64,000 nucleotides of DNA from Micromonospora_E sp048060115 (GCF_048060115.1 NZ_JBHMIM010000013.1:57282-121281); one strand, 5' to 3'; counted from the first letter of the stretch, positions 8,219 to 17,916 are shown. A program made the numbers and translations. The notes: a model not told the origin generated them from the sequence alone.

Positions 8219-9004
8219 ATGATCCAGCTCAGTGGAGTCGGGCGGACGTTCGCCGGCCGGTCAGGCACTGTCGAGGCGCTACGGGGGATCGACCTGTCGG
8301 TGGCCGCCGGCGAGTTCGTCGCGGTCGTCGGTCGCTCCGGGTGTGGCAAGTCCACCCTGTTGCGGCTGATCGCCGGGCTGCTGCCGGCGACTGCCGGCAC
8401 CATCACCGTCGGCGGGCAGCAGGTCGTCAAGGCCCGCCGGGACATCGCGATGCTCTTCCAACGGCCGGCCCTGCTGCCGTGGCGTTCGGTGGTTGACAAC
8501 GTGCTGCTGCCGGTGGAGATCTTCGGCCTACGGCGCGGCCGGCACCGGGCCACGGCCCTCGAGCTGCTCGACCTGGTGGGGCTGGCCGGCTTCGAGAAGC
8601 GGCTGCCGCACGAGCTGTCCGGCGGCATGCAGCAGCGGGTGGCACTGTGCCGGTCACTGATCACCGAGCCGCAGGTCATGCTGATGGACGAGCCGTTCTC
8701 CGCTTTGGACGCGTTGACCCGCGAGGAGCTCTCCGTCGAACTGCAGCGGATCCACATGGAACGCGCGGCCACCATCGTGTTCGTCACCCACTCGATCGAC
8801 GAGGCGGTGCTACTCGCCGACCGGGTCGTCGTGCTCAGTCCGCGGCCTGGCCGGATTCGCAAGATCGTGCCGATCGACATCCCCCGCCCCCGCAGCCTGG
8901 GGCGCAACGCACACACCGAGAACGTGGCCCGGTGCAGCGCCGATCTCCATGAGGTGCTGATGGAGCAGGAAGCACCGGCGTCGGCCGGGAGCAGAGGAGA
9001 GTAG
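8219..9004 (+). CDS. ABC transporter ATP-binding protein (SsuB/TauB-like)
   Basis: A 261-residue ABC ATPase. The ATG at 8219 follows GGGAG about twelve bases upstream. Walker A GRSGCGKST is at about residues 38-46, the Q-loop is in LFQRPALLPW, the signature is LSGGMQQR, Walker B is VMLMDEP, and the switch His is in VFVTHSIDEA. The sequence type matches ATPases that energise SsuC/TauC-type permeases, so it almost certainly powers the divergent permease/binding-protein pair. The oxidoreductase gene starts three bases after its stop codon, indicating one transcript. Confidence 0.95.
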   Translation: MIQLSGVGRTFAGRSGTVEALRGIDLSVAAGEFVAVVGRSGCGKSTLLRLIAGLLPATAGTITVGGQQVVKARRDIAMLFQRPALLPWRSVVDNVLLPVEIFGLRRGRHRATALELLDLVGLAGFEKRLPHELSGGMQQRVALCRSLITEPQVMLMDEPFSALDALTREELSVELQRIHMERAATIVFVTHSIDEAVLLADRVVVLSPRPGRIRKIVPIDIPRPRSLGRNAHTENVARCSADLHEVLMEQEAPASAGSRGE

Positions 9005-9006
9005 CC

Positions 9007-9948
9007 ATGCGGGTCAGTGTGTTCACCGAGCCGCACCGCGGTGCCAGTTACGACGACCAGCTCCGGCTGGCCCGGCTCGCCGAGGACGCCGGATTCGAGG
9101 GCTATCTACGGGCCGACCACTACCAGTCGATGGGTGAGCAGCTTGCCCTGCCGGGGCCGACCGACGCCTGGCTGACCCTGGCCGCGCTGGCCCGCGAAAC
9201 CTCCCGGATCCGGCTCGGCACCCTGGTCACCTCGGCGACGTTCCGGCTGCCCGGACCGCTCGCGCTGATGGTGGCCCAGGTGGACCAGATGAGTGGCGGC
9301 CGCGTCGACCTCGGTATCGGTGCCGGCTGGTACGCCCGTGAACACACCTCGTACGGGCTGCCGTTCCCGCCGGTCGGCGAGCGCTTCGACCGACTCGCCG
9401 AACAACTCGCGGTGATCACCGGGCTGTGGCGTACCCCGGTCGGTGACACGTTCAGTTTCTGCGGTGACCACTACCAGCTGGTCGATGCTCCGGCGTTGCC
9501 GAAGCCGACGCAGGTGCCAGGTCCACCGATCATCGTCGGCGGGCGCGGTCCGAAACGCACCCCGGAGCTGGCCGCCGAGTTCGCCGACGAGTTCAACATG
9601 CCGTTCAAGTCCGTTGCCGAGACGGCGGCGGCGTACGAGCGGGTGACCGAGGCCTGCCACCGGGTAGGCCGTGCCGAGCAGGACCGCGCCCCGCTGACCA
9701 TGTCCGCCGGGATCGTCATCGCGATCGGGCGCACCGACGCGGAGGCCGCACGCCGGGCCGCGCCACTGCACGAGAAGAGCGCCCTGCCGCCGGAGGATCC
9801 GGTGATCGGGTCACCGGCCGAGTTGGTGGACCGGATCGGTGAGTTCGCCGCGATCGGCACCACCCGGGTACATCTGCGCTTCATCGACCTGACCGACCTC
9901 GATCACCTGGAACTCGTCGCCGCCGAGGTGCTGCCGCAGCTGGGCTGA
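9007..9948 (+). CDS. LLM-class F420/flavin-dependent oxidoreductase
   Basis: A 313-residue luciferase-like (bacterial luciferase superfamily) TIM-barrel oxidoreductase. Recognisable segments are FTEPHRGASYDDQLRLARLAEDAGFEG at the N terminus, the RIRLGTLVTSATFRLPG strand, the MSGGRVDLGIGAGWY motif and PIIVGGRG. Members use F420H2 or FMNH2. It is tightly coupled to the ABC ATPase, with only two bases between them, which suggests it acts on the imported compound. In other bacteria LLM enzymes beside SsuA-type importers oxidise sulfonates or related compounds; the substrate here is not determinable. Confidence 0.92.
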   Translation: MRVSVFTEPHRGASYDDQLRLARLAEDAGFEGYLRADHYQSMGEQLALPGPTDAWLTLAALARETSRIRLGTLVTSATFRLPGPLALMVAQVDQMSGGRVDLGIGAGWYAREHTSYGLPFPPVGERFDRLAEQLAVITGLWRTPVGDTFSFCGDHYQLVDAPALPKPTQVPGPPIIVGGRGPKRTPELAAEFADEFNMPFKSVAETAAAYERVTEACHRVGRAEQDRAPLTMSAGIVIAIGRTDAEAARRAAPLHEKSALPPEDPVIGSPAELVDRIGEFAAIGTTRVHLRFIDLTDLDHLELVAAEVLPQLG

Positions 9949-9984
9949 CCGCAGAAGGGTCGCCGCCGATCAGAGCGCCTCGCC

Positions 9985-10013
9985 TCGACAGTGCGCGCGG
10001 CCCGCCGTAACCT
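9985..10013 (+). promoter_or_regulatory. Promoter for a leaderless transcript
   Basis: TCGACA (9985-9990) and TAACCT (10008-10013) are separated by exactly 17 bases. The -10 box ends seven bases before the ATG at 10021, and no ribosome binding site is present. This is the usual geometry of a leaderless mRNA whose first base is the A of the start codon. Confidence 0.7.
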
Positions 10014-10020
10014 CCCCGGC

Positions 10021-11513
10021 ATGGCGTTGCGAACCTGGCTCGGAGCGCTCGGCGCGGCGTTCGGCGCGGCGGCCCTGGCCGGCGCGGTCCAGCTCGGTGT
10101 CGGCTACGGTCTCGACCTGGTACGCCTGCGCCGCGCCTTCGTCGGGCCGACCGCCGGGTTCTGGCCGACACAGCTGACCTGGCTGGCCTGGTTCGCCCTG
10201 GTCGCGACCGTTGTCGGCGGGTACGCCGCACACCGGGTCGCCGCCGGCCGGTACCCGGACCGTCACGGGGTGACAGGCCGCAGTGGATCCGCCGGGTACG
10301 ACGTACCACGGTCGGTGGCTTTCGCATTGTTCGCCGCCGCCGGGTCGGCGATCGCGGTGGTCGGACTCTCGGCCCTGCCCGCGCGCGACGCCGTCGGACC
10401 CGACGAACCGCTCCTGGTCACCGCGGCTACCGGCGGTGTTGGCGCCGCGGTCGGGGTACTCGCCGCCGTGGCGGTGCTGTTCCACCGGGTGCTGCGCTGG
10501 AACGTGCTGGCCTACACCGCCACGCTGTGGCTGCTGGCGGTCGCCTCGGCGGCACCGGTCCTGCGCGCCGGTGATCCGGTGGCGGAGATCCGGCTCGGGG
10601 TGCTCGACCCGGCCGGACTGGATCCGGTGGGATCCGGCCGGCAGGCATTTCTGCTGTTGCCCGCGCTGGCGCTGCTGGTCGGGGCATCGGTGAGCGCACT
10701 GGCCCGCTGGCTGGCGCAGCCGGTGCTGGCCGGAGCGGTGGCCGGGATGGCCGGTCCGGCGATCCTCAACGCCGCGTACCTGATCGCCGGAGCCGGCCAG
10801 GGTGGGCGCTACCAGGACGATCCGTACTGGGCAGCGCTGCTGGCGGTGGCCGCTGGCGGGCTCGGCTCGATCGCCGCGACCGCCATCGGCAGGAGGCCGA
10901 CGTCACCGGCCAAGCCCACGCCCGAGACAGCGAAGCCGGCACCCGAGCCGCCCACACCCACGCAGACGCCCACACCCACGCCGGCACCCGAGACGCCGGC
11001 CCAGGTGCCGGACCTGCCGCTGGCGGCCCCGACGACCCGGTCCGCCCCGGAACCGGCCCCGGAACCGGCCCCGGAACCCGCGCCGGAACCGGCGCCGAAG
11101 GCGGCCCCGCGCCCAGCGCCGAAGCCCAGATCCGCGCCGGTGCTGGCGAAGCGTCCCGGCGCGCCGACCGCAGGCACGCCGACCCAGGAACATCCGGGTA
11201 GCCGGCCACCGCCCAAACCGTTGTCGGTGACGCCGCGGGCCGAGCCGGCACCGGTCTACTCGGCCAAACCGCCGGTGCCCGCGTCCACCACCGCGGATCG
11301 GGTGACACCACAGCCGGTCGCCCCGCCACCGGTGGCTCCCACACCGGTCTCCGCCGCGCCGGTCGTACCGGTGCCAACTGGCCGGTTACCTCGGCCCCGA
11401 TTCCTACGCCCCCGGCGGCAGCCGGCGCCACCCGCTGCCCTGACCGACGCCGAGAAGGAGCACGTGGACTGGGTGGACGAGCTGCGCCGGCCGGCCGGTC
11501 AGCAGTCCGGCGA

Positions 11514-11532
<19 letters not shown>
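10021..11532 (+). CDS. Eight-TM membrane protein with Pro/Ala-rich tail
   Basis: Function not recognised. The start at ATG 10021 is supported by the -10 box seven bases upstream. The 503-residue product has about eight hydrophobic segments in the first 295 residues (for example WLGALGAAFGAAALAG, LTWLAWFALVATVVGGY and YWAALLAVAAGGLGS). Then comes a long low-complexity tail rich in Pro, Ala, Thr and Glu with an (EPAP)n run, and a short charged C terminus (TDAEKEHVDWVDELRR). It looks like a conserved actinobacterial envelope protein; the tail may reach into the cytoplasm or through the wall depending on topology. Its 3' end overlaps the convergent thiC gene by 19 bases. Confidence 0.85.
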
Positions 11533-13106
<1,574 letters not shown>

Positions 13107-13170
13107 CGGCGGGCCTCCTTCAGATATGTGCCGACCTCGGTTGGGTGCCGGCTTCAGGTAGGTATCGAAC

Positions 13171-14034
13171 TCAGATGCTCGCCGGCCGCGCCGACCATCC
13201 GAGGTGGTCGACTGGGCCGTGCCCGGCGCCCAACTGCCAGTGCCGGGCACCGGCCAGCGCCCGCGCGACATACTCCTTGGCGAAGATCAGCGCGGCCGGG
13301 ACGTCGTCGCCGAGCGCCAGCCGGGCGGCCACCGCCGCCGCGAAACTGCATCCGGTGCCGTGCGTGTTACGGGTGTCCAGCCGCTCGCCGGACAGCTGCC
13401 AGCTCCCGCCGGCCGCCACGCCGGCCACGCCGGCCGCCACGCCTGGTGCCGTAGCGACCACGTCGACTGCCGCCAGCTCCGTCGAGGTACCGTCCGGGTC
13501 GCCTCCGGTGACCACCACGAACCTCGGCCCGCCGGCCACCAGCTCCGCCGCCGCCCGCGCCATCTCGTCGGCGGTCCGCACCGGCCAGCCGACCAGCGCC
13601 GACGCCTCCGCCCGGTTCGGAGTGGCCACCAGTGCGTACGGCAGTAGCCGCTCCACCGCGCCGATCACGCCCAGCCGATGCCCGCTGGTGGAGACGAGCA
13701 CCGGATCGACGACCAGGTTCGGCAGTTCTCCGGCGCGGGCGAGCGCGGCGACCGCGCCGGCGATCCGCGCCGTACCGAGCATGCCGGTCTTGACCGCGCG
13801 CACCGCCAGGTCGGCGCGGACCGCGTCGATCTGCGCCACCACCTGGGCCGCCGGCAGTTGGTGCACGCCGGTGACACCCTTGGTGTTCTGCGCGGTCACC
13901 GCGGTGATCGCGCTGGTGCCGTGGACGCCGAGCGCGGCGAACACCTTCAGATCGGCCTGGATGCCGGCCCCGCCACCGGAATCGGACCCGGCGATCGTCA
14001 TCGCCACCACCGGAGTGGTGTTCGCCCCGGTCAT
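13171..14034 (-). CDS. thiD: HMP / HMP-phosphate kinase ThiD
   Basis: A 287-residue ribokinase-fold kinase phosphorylating HMP and HMP-P in thiamine synthesis. The substrate motif AGSDSGGGAGIQAD is at about residues 15-28, with VVDPVLVSTSG in the middle and the C-terminal NTHGTGCSFAAA anion-hole motif intact. The ATG overlaps the stop of the preceding ThiE-like gene by four bases (ATGA). An alanine-rich inserted stretch near residues 205-220 (APGVAAGVAGVAAGG) is unusual but in frame. There is no fused ThiE or TenA domain. Confidence 0.97.
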   Translation of the reverse strand: MTGANTTPVVAMTIAGSDSGGGAGIQADLKVFAALGVHGTSAITAVTAQNTKGVTGVHQLPAAQVVAQIDAVRADLAVRAVKTGMLGTARIAGAVAALARAGELPNLVVDPVLVSTSGHRLGVIGAVERLLPYALVATPNRAEASALVGWPVRTADEMARAAAELVAGGPRFVVVTGGDPDGTSTELAAVDVVATAPGVAAGVAGVAAGGSWQLSGERLDTRNTHGTGCSFAAAVAARLALGDDVPAALIFAKEYVARALAGARHWQLGAGHGPVDHLGWSARPASI

Positions 14035-14630
14035 CGCAGAGCCGCCTCGGCCGACGACAGCAGCCCGGCACTCAGCTCGCGGACCAGCGCGGTCGGGTCG
14101 GCGGCCCGCATCACCGCACCCATCACCGCGACCCCGACGGCCCCGGCTGCCCGACAGGCGGCGGCCTGCCCGACGGTGCTCACCCCGGCCAGCGCGAACA
14201 CCGGCCGACCGGCGGCCCGGACCAGTCGGGCCAGCCCGGCCACGCCCAGCGGCGGCCCGTACCCGGGCTTGGACGCGGTAGGAAACACCGGCGACACGGT
14301 CACGTAGTCCTCCGTGGTCAACCGGCCCAGCTCGGCGACGTCGTGGCAGGAGCGGCCGACCAGCCCGAGGCGCGGCGGCGGGTACGGGCCGGCAGCGCTC
14401 AGCTGCACGGCGTCACCACCGAGCGGGTCCGGTCCGGCGACGATCAGCGTCCCGCCGGCCGGAGCGAGAACGCCGCGTAGCCGGTCGGCCAGTGCGGCAC
14501 GTTCGTCGCGGGGCAGGTCCTGTTCCCGCAGCACGACCAGGCGTGCGCCGCCGGCCACCGCCGCCTCGATCACCTCGGGCAGCGGCCGGGTCGCCTGTCG
14601 CCGGTCGGTCAGCAGCAACAATCCCTTCAC
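14031..14630 (-). CDS. Second thiamine-phosphate-synthase-like protein (ThiE/TenI family)
   Basis: A 199-residue TIM-barrel protein of the ThiE/TenI family, the second in this operon. It keeps the LREQDLPRDERAALADRLR segment and the phosphate/pyrophosphate loop YVTVSPVFPTASKPGYGPP, plus ALAGVST. The usual VNDR-type segment of ThiE is replaced by IVAGPD, so catalytic competence as ThiE is uncertain; it may act as a TenI-like thiazole tautomerase. Both ends overlap neighbours by four bases (thiG before, thiD after), so it belongs to the operon. Confidence 0.85.
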   Translation of the reverse strand: MKGLLLLTDRRQATRPLPEVIEAAVAGGARLVVLREQDLPRDERAALADRLRGVLAPAGGTLIVAGPDPLGGDAVQLSAAGPYPPPRLGLVGRSCHDVAELGRLTTEDYVTVSPVFPTASKPGYGPPLGVAGLARLVRAAGRPVFALAGVSTVGQAAACRAAGAVGVAVMGAVMRAADPTALVRELSAGLLSSAEAALR

Positions 14631-15397
14631 AGCTCGGGCCGCCCTTCATCCGGAGTGGACGCAAGGGCGTGGAACCGTTTCGGGATCCGGCCGGCACGCG
14701 CCGCCAGCCGACCCGCCTCGATGGCGTACCGCATGGCGGTGGCCATCGCGACCGGGTCGGCGGCCCGGGTGACCGCGCTGGCCAGCAGCACCGCATCGCA
14801 GCCCAGCTCCATCGCCAACGCCGCGTCGGAGGCGGTGCCGACCCCGGCGTCCAGGATCACCGGCACGTCGACCGACTGACGGATCAGCCGGATGTGATGC
14901 GGGTTGAGGATGCCCAGTCCGGAGCCGATCGGCGCGCCGGCCGGCATCACCGCCGCGCAGCCGGCGTCGGCGAGCCGACGGGCCAGCACCGGATCGTCCG
15001 TGGTGTACGGCAACACGGTGAAGCCCTCGTCCACCAACTGCTCGGCGGCGCGCACCAGCTCGACGCCGTCCGGCAGCAGGGTCCGTTCGTCGCCGATGAC
15101 CTCCAGCTTCACCCAGTCGGTGCCGAACGCCTCGCGGGCCAGGTGTGCCACCTTGACCGCCTCGGTCGCGGTGTAGCAACCGGCGGTGTTCGGCAGCAGC
15201 CGCACCCCGCACCGGTCCAGCAGGTCGAGCAGCCCGCCGTGCATCGTCGCGGCGCTGTCCACCCGACGCAGCGCGACCGTCACCAGCCCGGTACCGCTGG
15301 CTTTGATCGCCTGTTCCAGCAGGTGCAGGTTGGCGGCCCCACCGGTGCCGAGGATCAGCCGCGACTCGAAGCTGTTTCCGGCGATGCTGAACGACAC
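14627..15397 (-). CDS. thiG: Thiazole synthase ThiG
   Basis: A 256-residue thiazole synthase that builds the thiazole phosphate from deoxyxylulose phosphate, dehydroglycine and ThiS thiocarboxylate. Visible motifs are SRLILGTGG, TVALRRVD, LLPNTAGC, DWVKLEVIGDERTLLPD (containing the catalytic Lys), the phosphate loop VMPAGAPIGSGLG and VILDAGVGTASDAA. It directly follows thiS, six bases after that stop, and overlaps the next gene by four bases. Length and motifs are normal. Confidence 0.98.
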   Translation of the reverse strand: MSFSIAGNSFESRLILGTGGAANLHLLEQAIKASGTGLVTVALRRVDSAATMHGGLLDLLDRCGVRLLPNTAGCYTATEAVKVAHLAREAFGTDWVKLEVIGDERTLLPDGVELVRAAEQLVDEGFTVLPYTTDDPVLARRLADAGCAAVMPAGAPIGSGLGILNPHHIRLIRQSVDVPVILDAGVGTASDAALAMELGCDAVLLASAVTRAADPVAMATAMRYAIEAGRLAARAGRIPKRFHALASTPDEGRPEL

Positions 15398-15403
15398 GTC
15401 GAC

Positions 15404-15604
15404 TCACCCGCCCTGCGCGGCGATCAGCACTTCGACCCGGTCGCCGTCGCACAGCTGCTCGGCCGACCAGCCGCTGCGCGGCACCACCTCACCGTTGACG
15501 GCGACGGCGACTCCCCGGTCGTCGTCGGTGACCGTCCGCACCACCTCGGCGAGCGTGGCACCGGCCGCAGCGGTCGCCGGCTCCCCGTTGACCATCAATT
15601 CCAT
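15404..15604 (-). CDS. thiS: Sulfur carrier protein ThiS
   Basis: A 66-residue ubiquitin-like sulfur carrier. It begins MELMVNGEP, the usual beta-grasp first strand, and ends in the conserved Gly-Gly tail that is adenylated and thiocarboxylated. The ATG at 15604 lies ten bases inside the end of thiO, with GGGGAGGGGA just upstream. No thiF adenylyltransferase is in this operon, so activation must depend on a ThiF/MoeB homologue elsewhere. Confidence 0.96.
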   Translation of the reverse strand: MELMVNGEPATAAAGATLAEVVRTVTDDDRGVAVAVNGEVVPRSGWSAEQLCDGDRVEVLIAAQGG

Positions 15605-16746
15605 GGTTTCCCCTCCCCTGTCGTCGGTGCGGTCGGCGCGGTGAACCGGTCTGGCCGGAACCCCGCCAGCCCCGAATCCGGCTCGGCGCCACCGGCCAGG
15701 TCGGCGATCAGCTCGGCGGTCGACGGGGTCAGCACGATGCCGTGCCGGTGATGCCCGGTCGCCACCAGCACCTGCCGGCCACCGGTCGGGTCGTCGGCCG
15801 GGTCGTCGGCCGCGATTCGGTGCCAGCCGAGCAGCGGCGCGTTGTCCGGGGTGCCGGGCCGGGCCGCCGCCTGCGCCTGCGCCAGCTCGTACTCGGCGAT
15901 CTCCGGCAGCAGGTCGGCGGCGGCACGCAGCAGCTCCAGCACCGCGCCGGCGGTGACGGTGGCGTCGCCGCGTTCCTCGACGGTGGCGCCGACGACCACC
16001 TCGCCGTCGGCGCGGGGCACCAGGTAGACGTGCCGGCCGTCGGCGTACCCCCGGATCACGTGCTGGAACCCGACGGCGCCGCCGGGAGCCCGCAGCCGCA
16101 GGATCTGCCCCTTGACCGGGCGGACCGGCAGCCCGGTCAGCGCCGCCGAACCGCAACCGGCGGCGACCACGACCACCCGTGCGTCCAAGGTGGAAAGGTC
16201 GGTGACCGGCTGCGGGACGACGGTGACCCCGGCCCGGTCCAGCGCGGTGTCCAACGCCGCGACCAGCCGGCGCGGGTCGACCTGGTGGTCGTCGGGCATC
16301 AGCGCGCCGCCGCGCGCCCTCGGGGACAACGCCGGTTCGCGATCCCGCAGCGCCGTGGCGCGCAGCAGCGTGATCGGCAGGTCCAGACTCTGCTGGTACG
16401 CCCAGAGCCGCTCCGCCTCGCGCCGGTCATCGGCGGTGAGCGTGACGACGAGGGTGCCCTCGGTGCGGTAGCCGATGTCGTGGCCGGTGACGGCGGTCAG
16501 CTCGGCGGCGAACCCCGGCCAGCGGGCCGCCGAGTCGACCAGCAGCCGGGTCAGCGTGGTCTCGCCGAAGTTGGACTCGGCGACCGGTGCGAGCATGCCG
16601 GCGGCGACCGACGACGCCCCGGATCCGGGTGCCGGGTCGTAAAGGACGGTACGCAGCCCACGCTGGGAGCAGCGCCAGGCGATGCTCATCCCGATCGGCC
16701 CACCGCCGACCACCGCCACATCCGCGCCGCCAGCCGACCTGGTCAT
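15595..16746 (-). CDS. thiO: Glycine oxidase ThiO
   Basis: FAD-dependent glycine oxidase that makes the dehydroglycine used by ThiG. The 383-residue product starts at ATG 16746, overlapping the thiE stop by four bases. The N-terminal Rossmann dinucleotide-binding motif is VAVVGGGPIGMS. Further DAAO-family segments are GASSVAAGMLAPVAE, VRPVKGQILRL and the C-terminal LVATGHHRHGIVLTP, with the substrate/FAD contact residues. Use of ThiO instead of ThiH fits an aerobic organism. Its 3' end overlaps thiS. Confidence 0.97.
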   Translation of the reverse strand: MTRSAGGADVAVVGGGPIGMSIAWRCSQRGLRTVLYDPAPGSGASSVAAGMLAPVAESNFGETTLTRLLVDSAARWPGFAAELTAVTGHDIGYRTEGTLVVTLTADDRREAERLWAYQQSLDLPITLLRATALRDREPALSPRARGGALMPDDHQVDPRRLVAALDTALDRAGVTVVPQPVTDLSTLDARVVVVAAGCGSAALTGLPVRPVKGQILRLRAPGGAVGFQHVIRGYADGRHVYLVPRADGEVVVGATVEERGDATVTAGAVLELLRAAADLLPEIAEYELAQAQAAARPGTPDNAPLLGWHRIAADDPADDPTGGRQVLVATGHHRHGIVLTPSTAELIADLAGGAEPDSGLAGFRPDRFTAPTAPTTGEGKPWN

Positions 16747-17414
16747 CGCGACGCGCCGGTCTGAGTGGCCGGCCGCCGGCGCAGCGCCGCCAGCAGCTCG
16801 GCGGTGGCCCGGCCCGGGTCGGCGGCGGCGGCGATCGCGCCGACCACCGCGACACCGTGTGCTCCGGCGGCCAGCAGTTCCGGCACCCGGTCCACAGTGA
16901 CTCCGGCGATCGCGATCACCGGCACGTCGACCGCCGCGGCGACGGCGGCGAGACCGGCCGGCCCGATCGGGTCCGGCAGCCCGGTCTTGGTGCCGGTGGC
17001 GTAGCACGGCCCGACCCCGAGGTACGTCGCCCCGGCGGCGACCGCCGCCCGCCCGGTAGCCGGGTCGCGGGCGGTGGCACCGAGGATCGCGGCCGGCCCG
17101 AGCACCCGGCGGGCGGCGTCGACCGGCAGGTCCAGCGCGCCGACGTGCGCGCCGGCCGCGCCGGTGGCGAGCGCGACGTGCAGCCGATCGTTGACCAGGC
17201 AGCCGACCTGATTCGCGGCGCATTCGGCGACCGCGCGGGCGGTCAGCTCGTACGCGTCCCGGTCGGTCATGTCGTCCTCGACGCGCACCTGCACGACCAG
17301 GTCGGGCGTGGCGTCGGCGGACCTGGCTGCCGCGAGCGCTGCCCGCAGTACGCCGAGCGGGTCGCACCCGGGTCGGGTGTCGGTGATCAGATGCAGTCGC
17401 CCAAGGGACGGCAC
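16743..17414 (-). CDS. thiE: Thiamine-phosphate synthase ThiE
   Basis: First gene of the thiamine operon, immediately behind the TPP riboswitch. The 223-residue TIM-barrel protein couples HMP-PP to thiazole-P. It retains the VNDR substrate segment, the phosphate loop GPCYATGTKTGLPDP and AIAGVT. The usual REKD segment reads VRVEDD, and the usual GQxD Gln is Ala (HVGALD), so it deviates from textbook ThiE. A second family member lies three genes downstream with a complementary set of conserved segments. Overlaps thiO by four bases. Confidence 0.92.
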   Translation of the reverse strand: MPSLGRLHLITDTRPGCDPLGVLRAALAAARSADATPDLVVQVRVEDDMTDRDAYELTARAVAECAANQVGCLVNDRLHVALATGAAGAHVGALDLPVDAARRVLGPAAILGATARDPATGRAAVAAGATYLGVGPCYATGTKTGLPDPIGPAGLAAVAAAVDVPVIAIAGVTVDRVPELLAAGAHGVAVVGAIAAAADPGRATAELLAALRRRPATQTGASR

Positions 17415-17423
17415 AGCGATACT

Positions 17424-17515
17424 CCTCCCTGCGCCGGCATTACCCGGATCAGGTTCGACGGTCGGAGGCTGCGTCAGCCTCCCTCTCAGCCCGATGCATC
17501 GGGCTCCCGTGGGTT
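17424..17515 (-). promoter_or_regulatory. TPP riboswitch (THI element)
   Basis: Read on the minus strand, the leader before thiE contains the full TPP aptamer core: a 5' CACGGGAG, then GGGCTGAGAGGGAGG (the pyrimidine-sensing CUGAGA arm), the P3 stem with loop CTGACGCAG, and ACCTGATCCGGGTAATGCCGGCGCAGGGA. The aptamer ends about 10 bases before the GTG/ATG of thiE and includes or masks the GGAGG site, which suggests control of translation initiation. It should repress the seven-gene operon when TPP is plentiful. Confidence 0.97.
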
Positions 17516-17526
17516 ACTTGCCTGTT

Positions 17527-17555
17527 ACCGTACGACGGACTTCGCGATCCGCCAA
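17527..17555 (-). promoter_or_regulatory. Promoter of the thiamine operon
   Basis: On the minus strand TTGGCG (17550-17555) and TACGGT (17527-17532) are 17 bases apart. Transcription would begin near 17520, just upstream of the first base-paired element of the TPP riboswitch, which fits well. Confidence 0.7.
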
Positions 17556-17674
17556 GGGCCAATCGGAGGCAACCTTCGATCCGCCACCCGCGGCCGCCCT
17601 CGTCCGTGACCAGGCTCACCGCCGGGTAGCGTCGCGGACTGTGCGGCCCACAGACAGGGAACTCTGTTTTGACC

Positions 17675-17712
17675 TGATCCCCTCGGGGGATAAAAATCCC
17701 CTGAGGGGATCA
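17675..17712. repeat. Perfect large palindrome / hairpin downstream of AKR remnant
   Basis: A 17-bp inverted repeat (tgatcccctcgggggat and partner) closes on an AAAA loop with only one wobble position. Each arm also contains its own small palindrome (CCCCTCAGGGG type), so it could form one long hairpin or two small ones. It lies at the end of the ABC-F / AKR-remnant transcription unit and may serve as its terminator. The rest of 17556-17754 holds no gene I can support. Confidence 0.6.
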
Positions 17713-17754
17713 ACGAAAACGGGAGTAGGTTGTCTCCCGTCCCGGCGGCTTCCG

Positions 17755-17867
17755 CACGCGGACCCGCCGTGCGGGGTGCCGTAGATGTCTGCGGTGTCGA
17801 ACAGGGTGATGCCGGCGTCGATCGCCGACACCATCAAGCCCGAATCGCCCAACCGGCGATAGATCAT
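17755..17867 (-). pseudogene. Aldo/keto reductase remnant
   Basis: Starting at ATG 17867, the frame reads like an aldo/keto reductase N terminus (MIYRRLGDSGLMVSA), then jumps directly to a later family segment (IDAGITLFDTADIYGTPHGGS). In intact enzymes about 30 residues separate these parts, and the tetrad Asp and Tyr (DTADIYG) is followed by a whole barrel that is absent here. After GGS the frame no longer resembles the family. This is therefore a twice-deleted gene remnant located 49 bases after the ABC-F stop codon. The open frame continues to 17616 but that part looks non-genic. Confidence 0.75.
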
Positions 17868-17916
17868 CTCAGCCACACCGGCCACCCCCTACGACGCCGA
17901 CCGCGCGGCGCGCCGG

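Noticed and set aside
10903..11230. Repetitive DNA that might suggest a CRISPR-like array
   Set aside because: It is the (EPAP)n coding repeat of the membrane protein tail; units are short, contiguous and without spacers. No CRISPR array was seen anywhere in the window.
17616..17754. 3' extension of the aldo/keto reductase remnant frame
   Set aside because: Runs through the large palindrome and no longer resembles the family; treated as non-coding.
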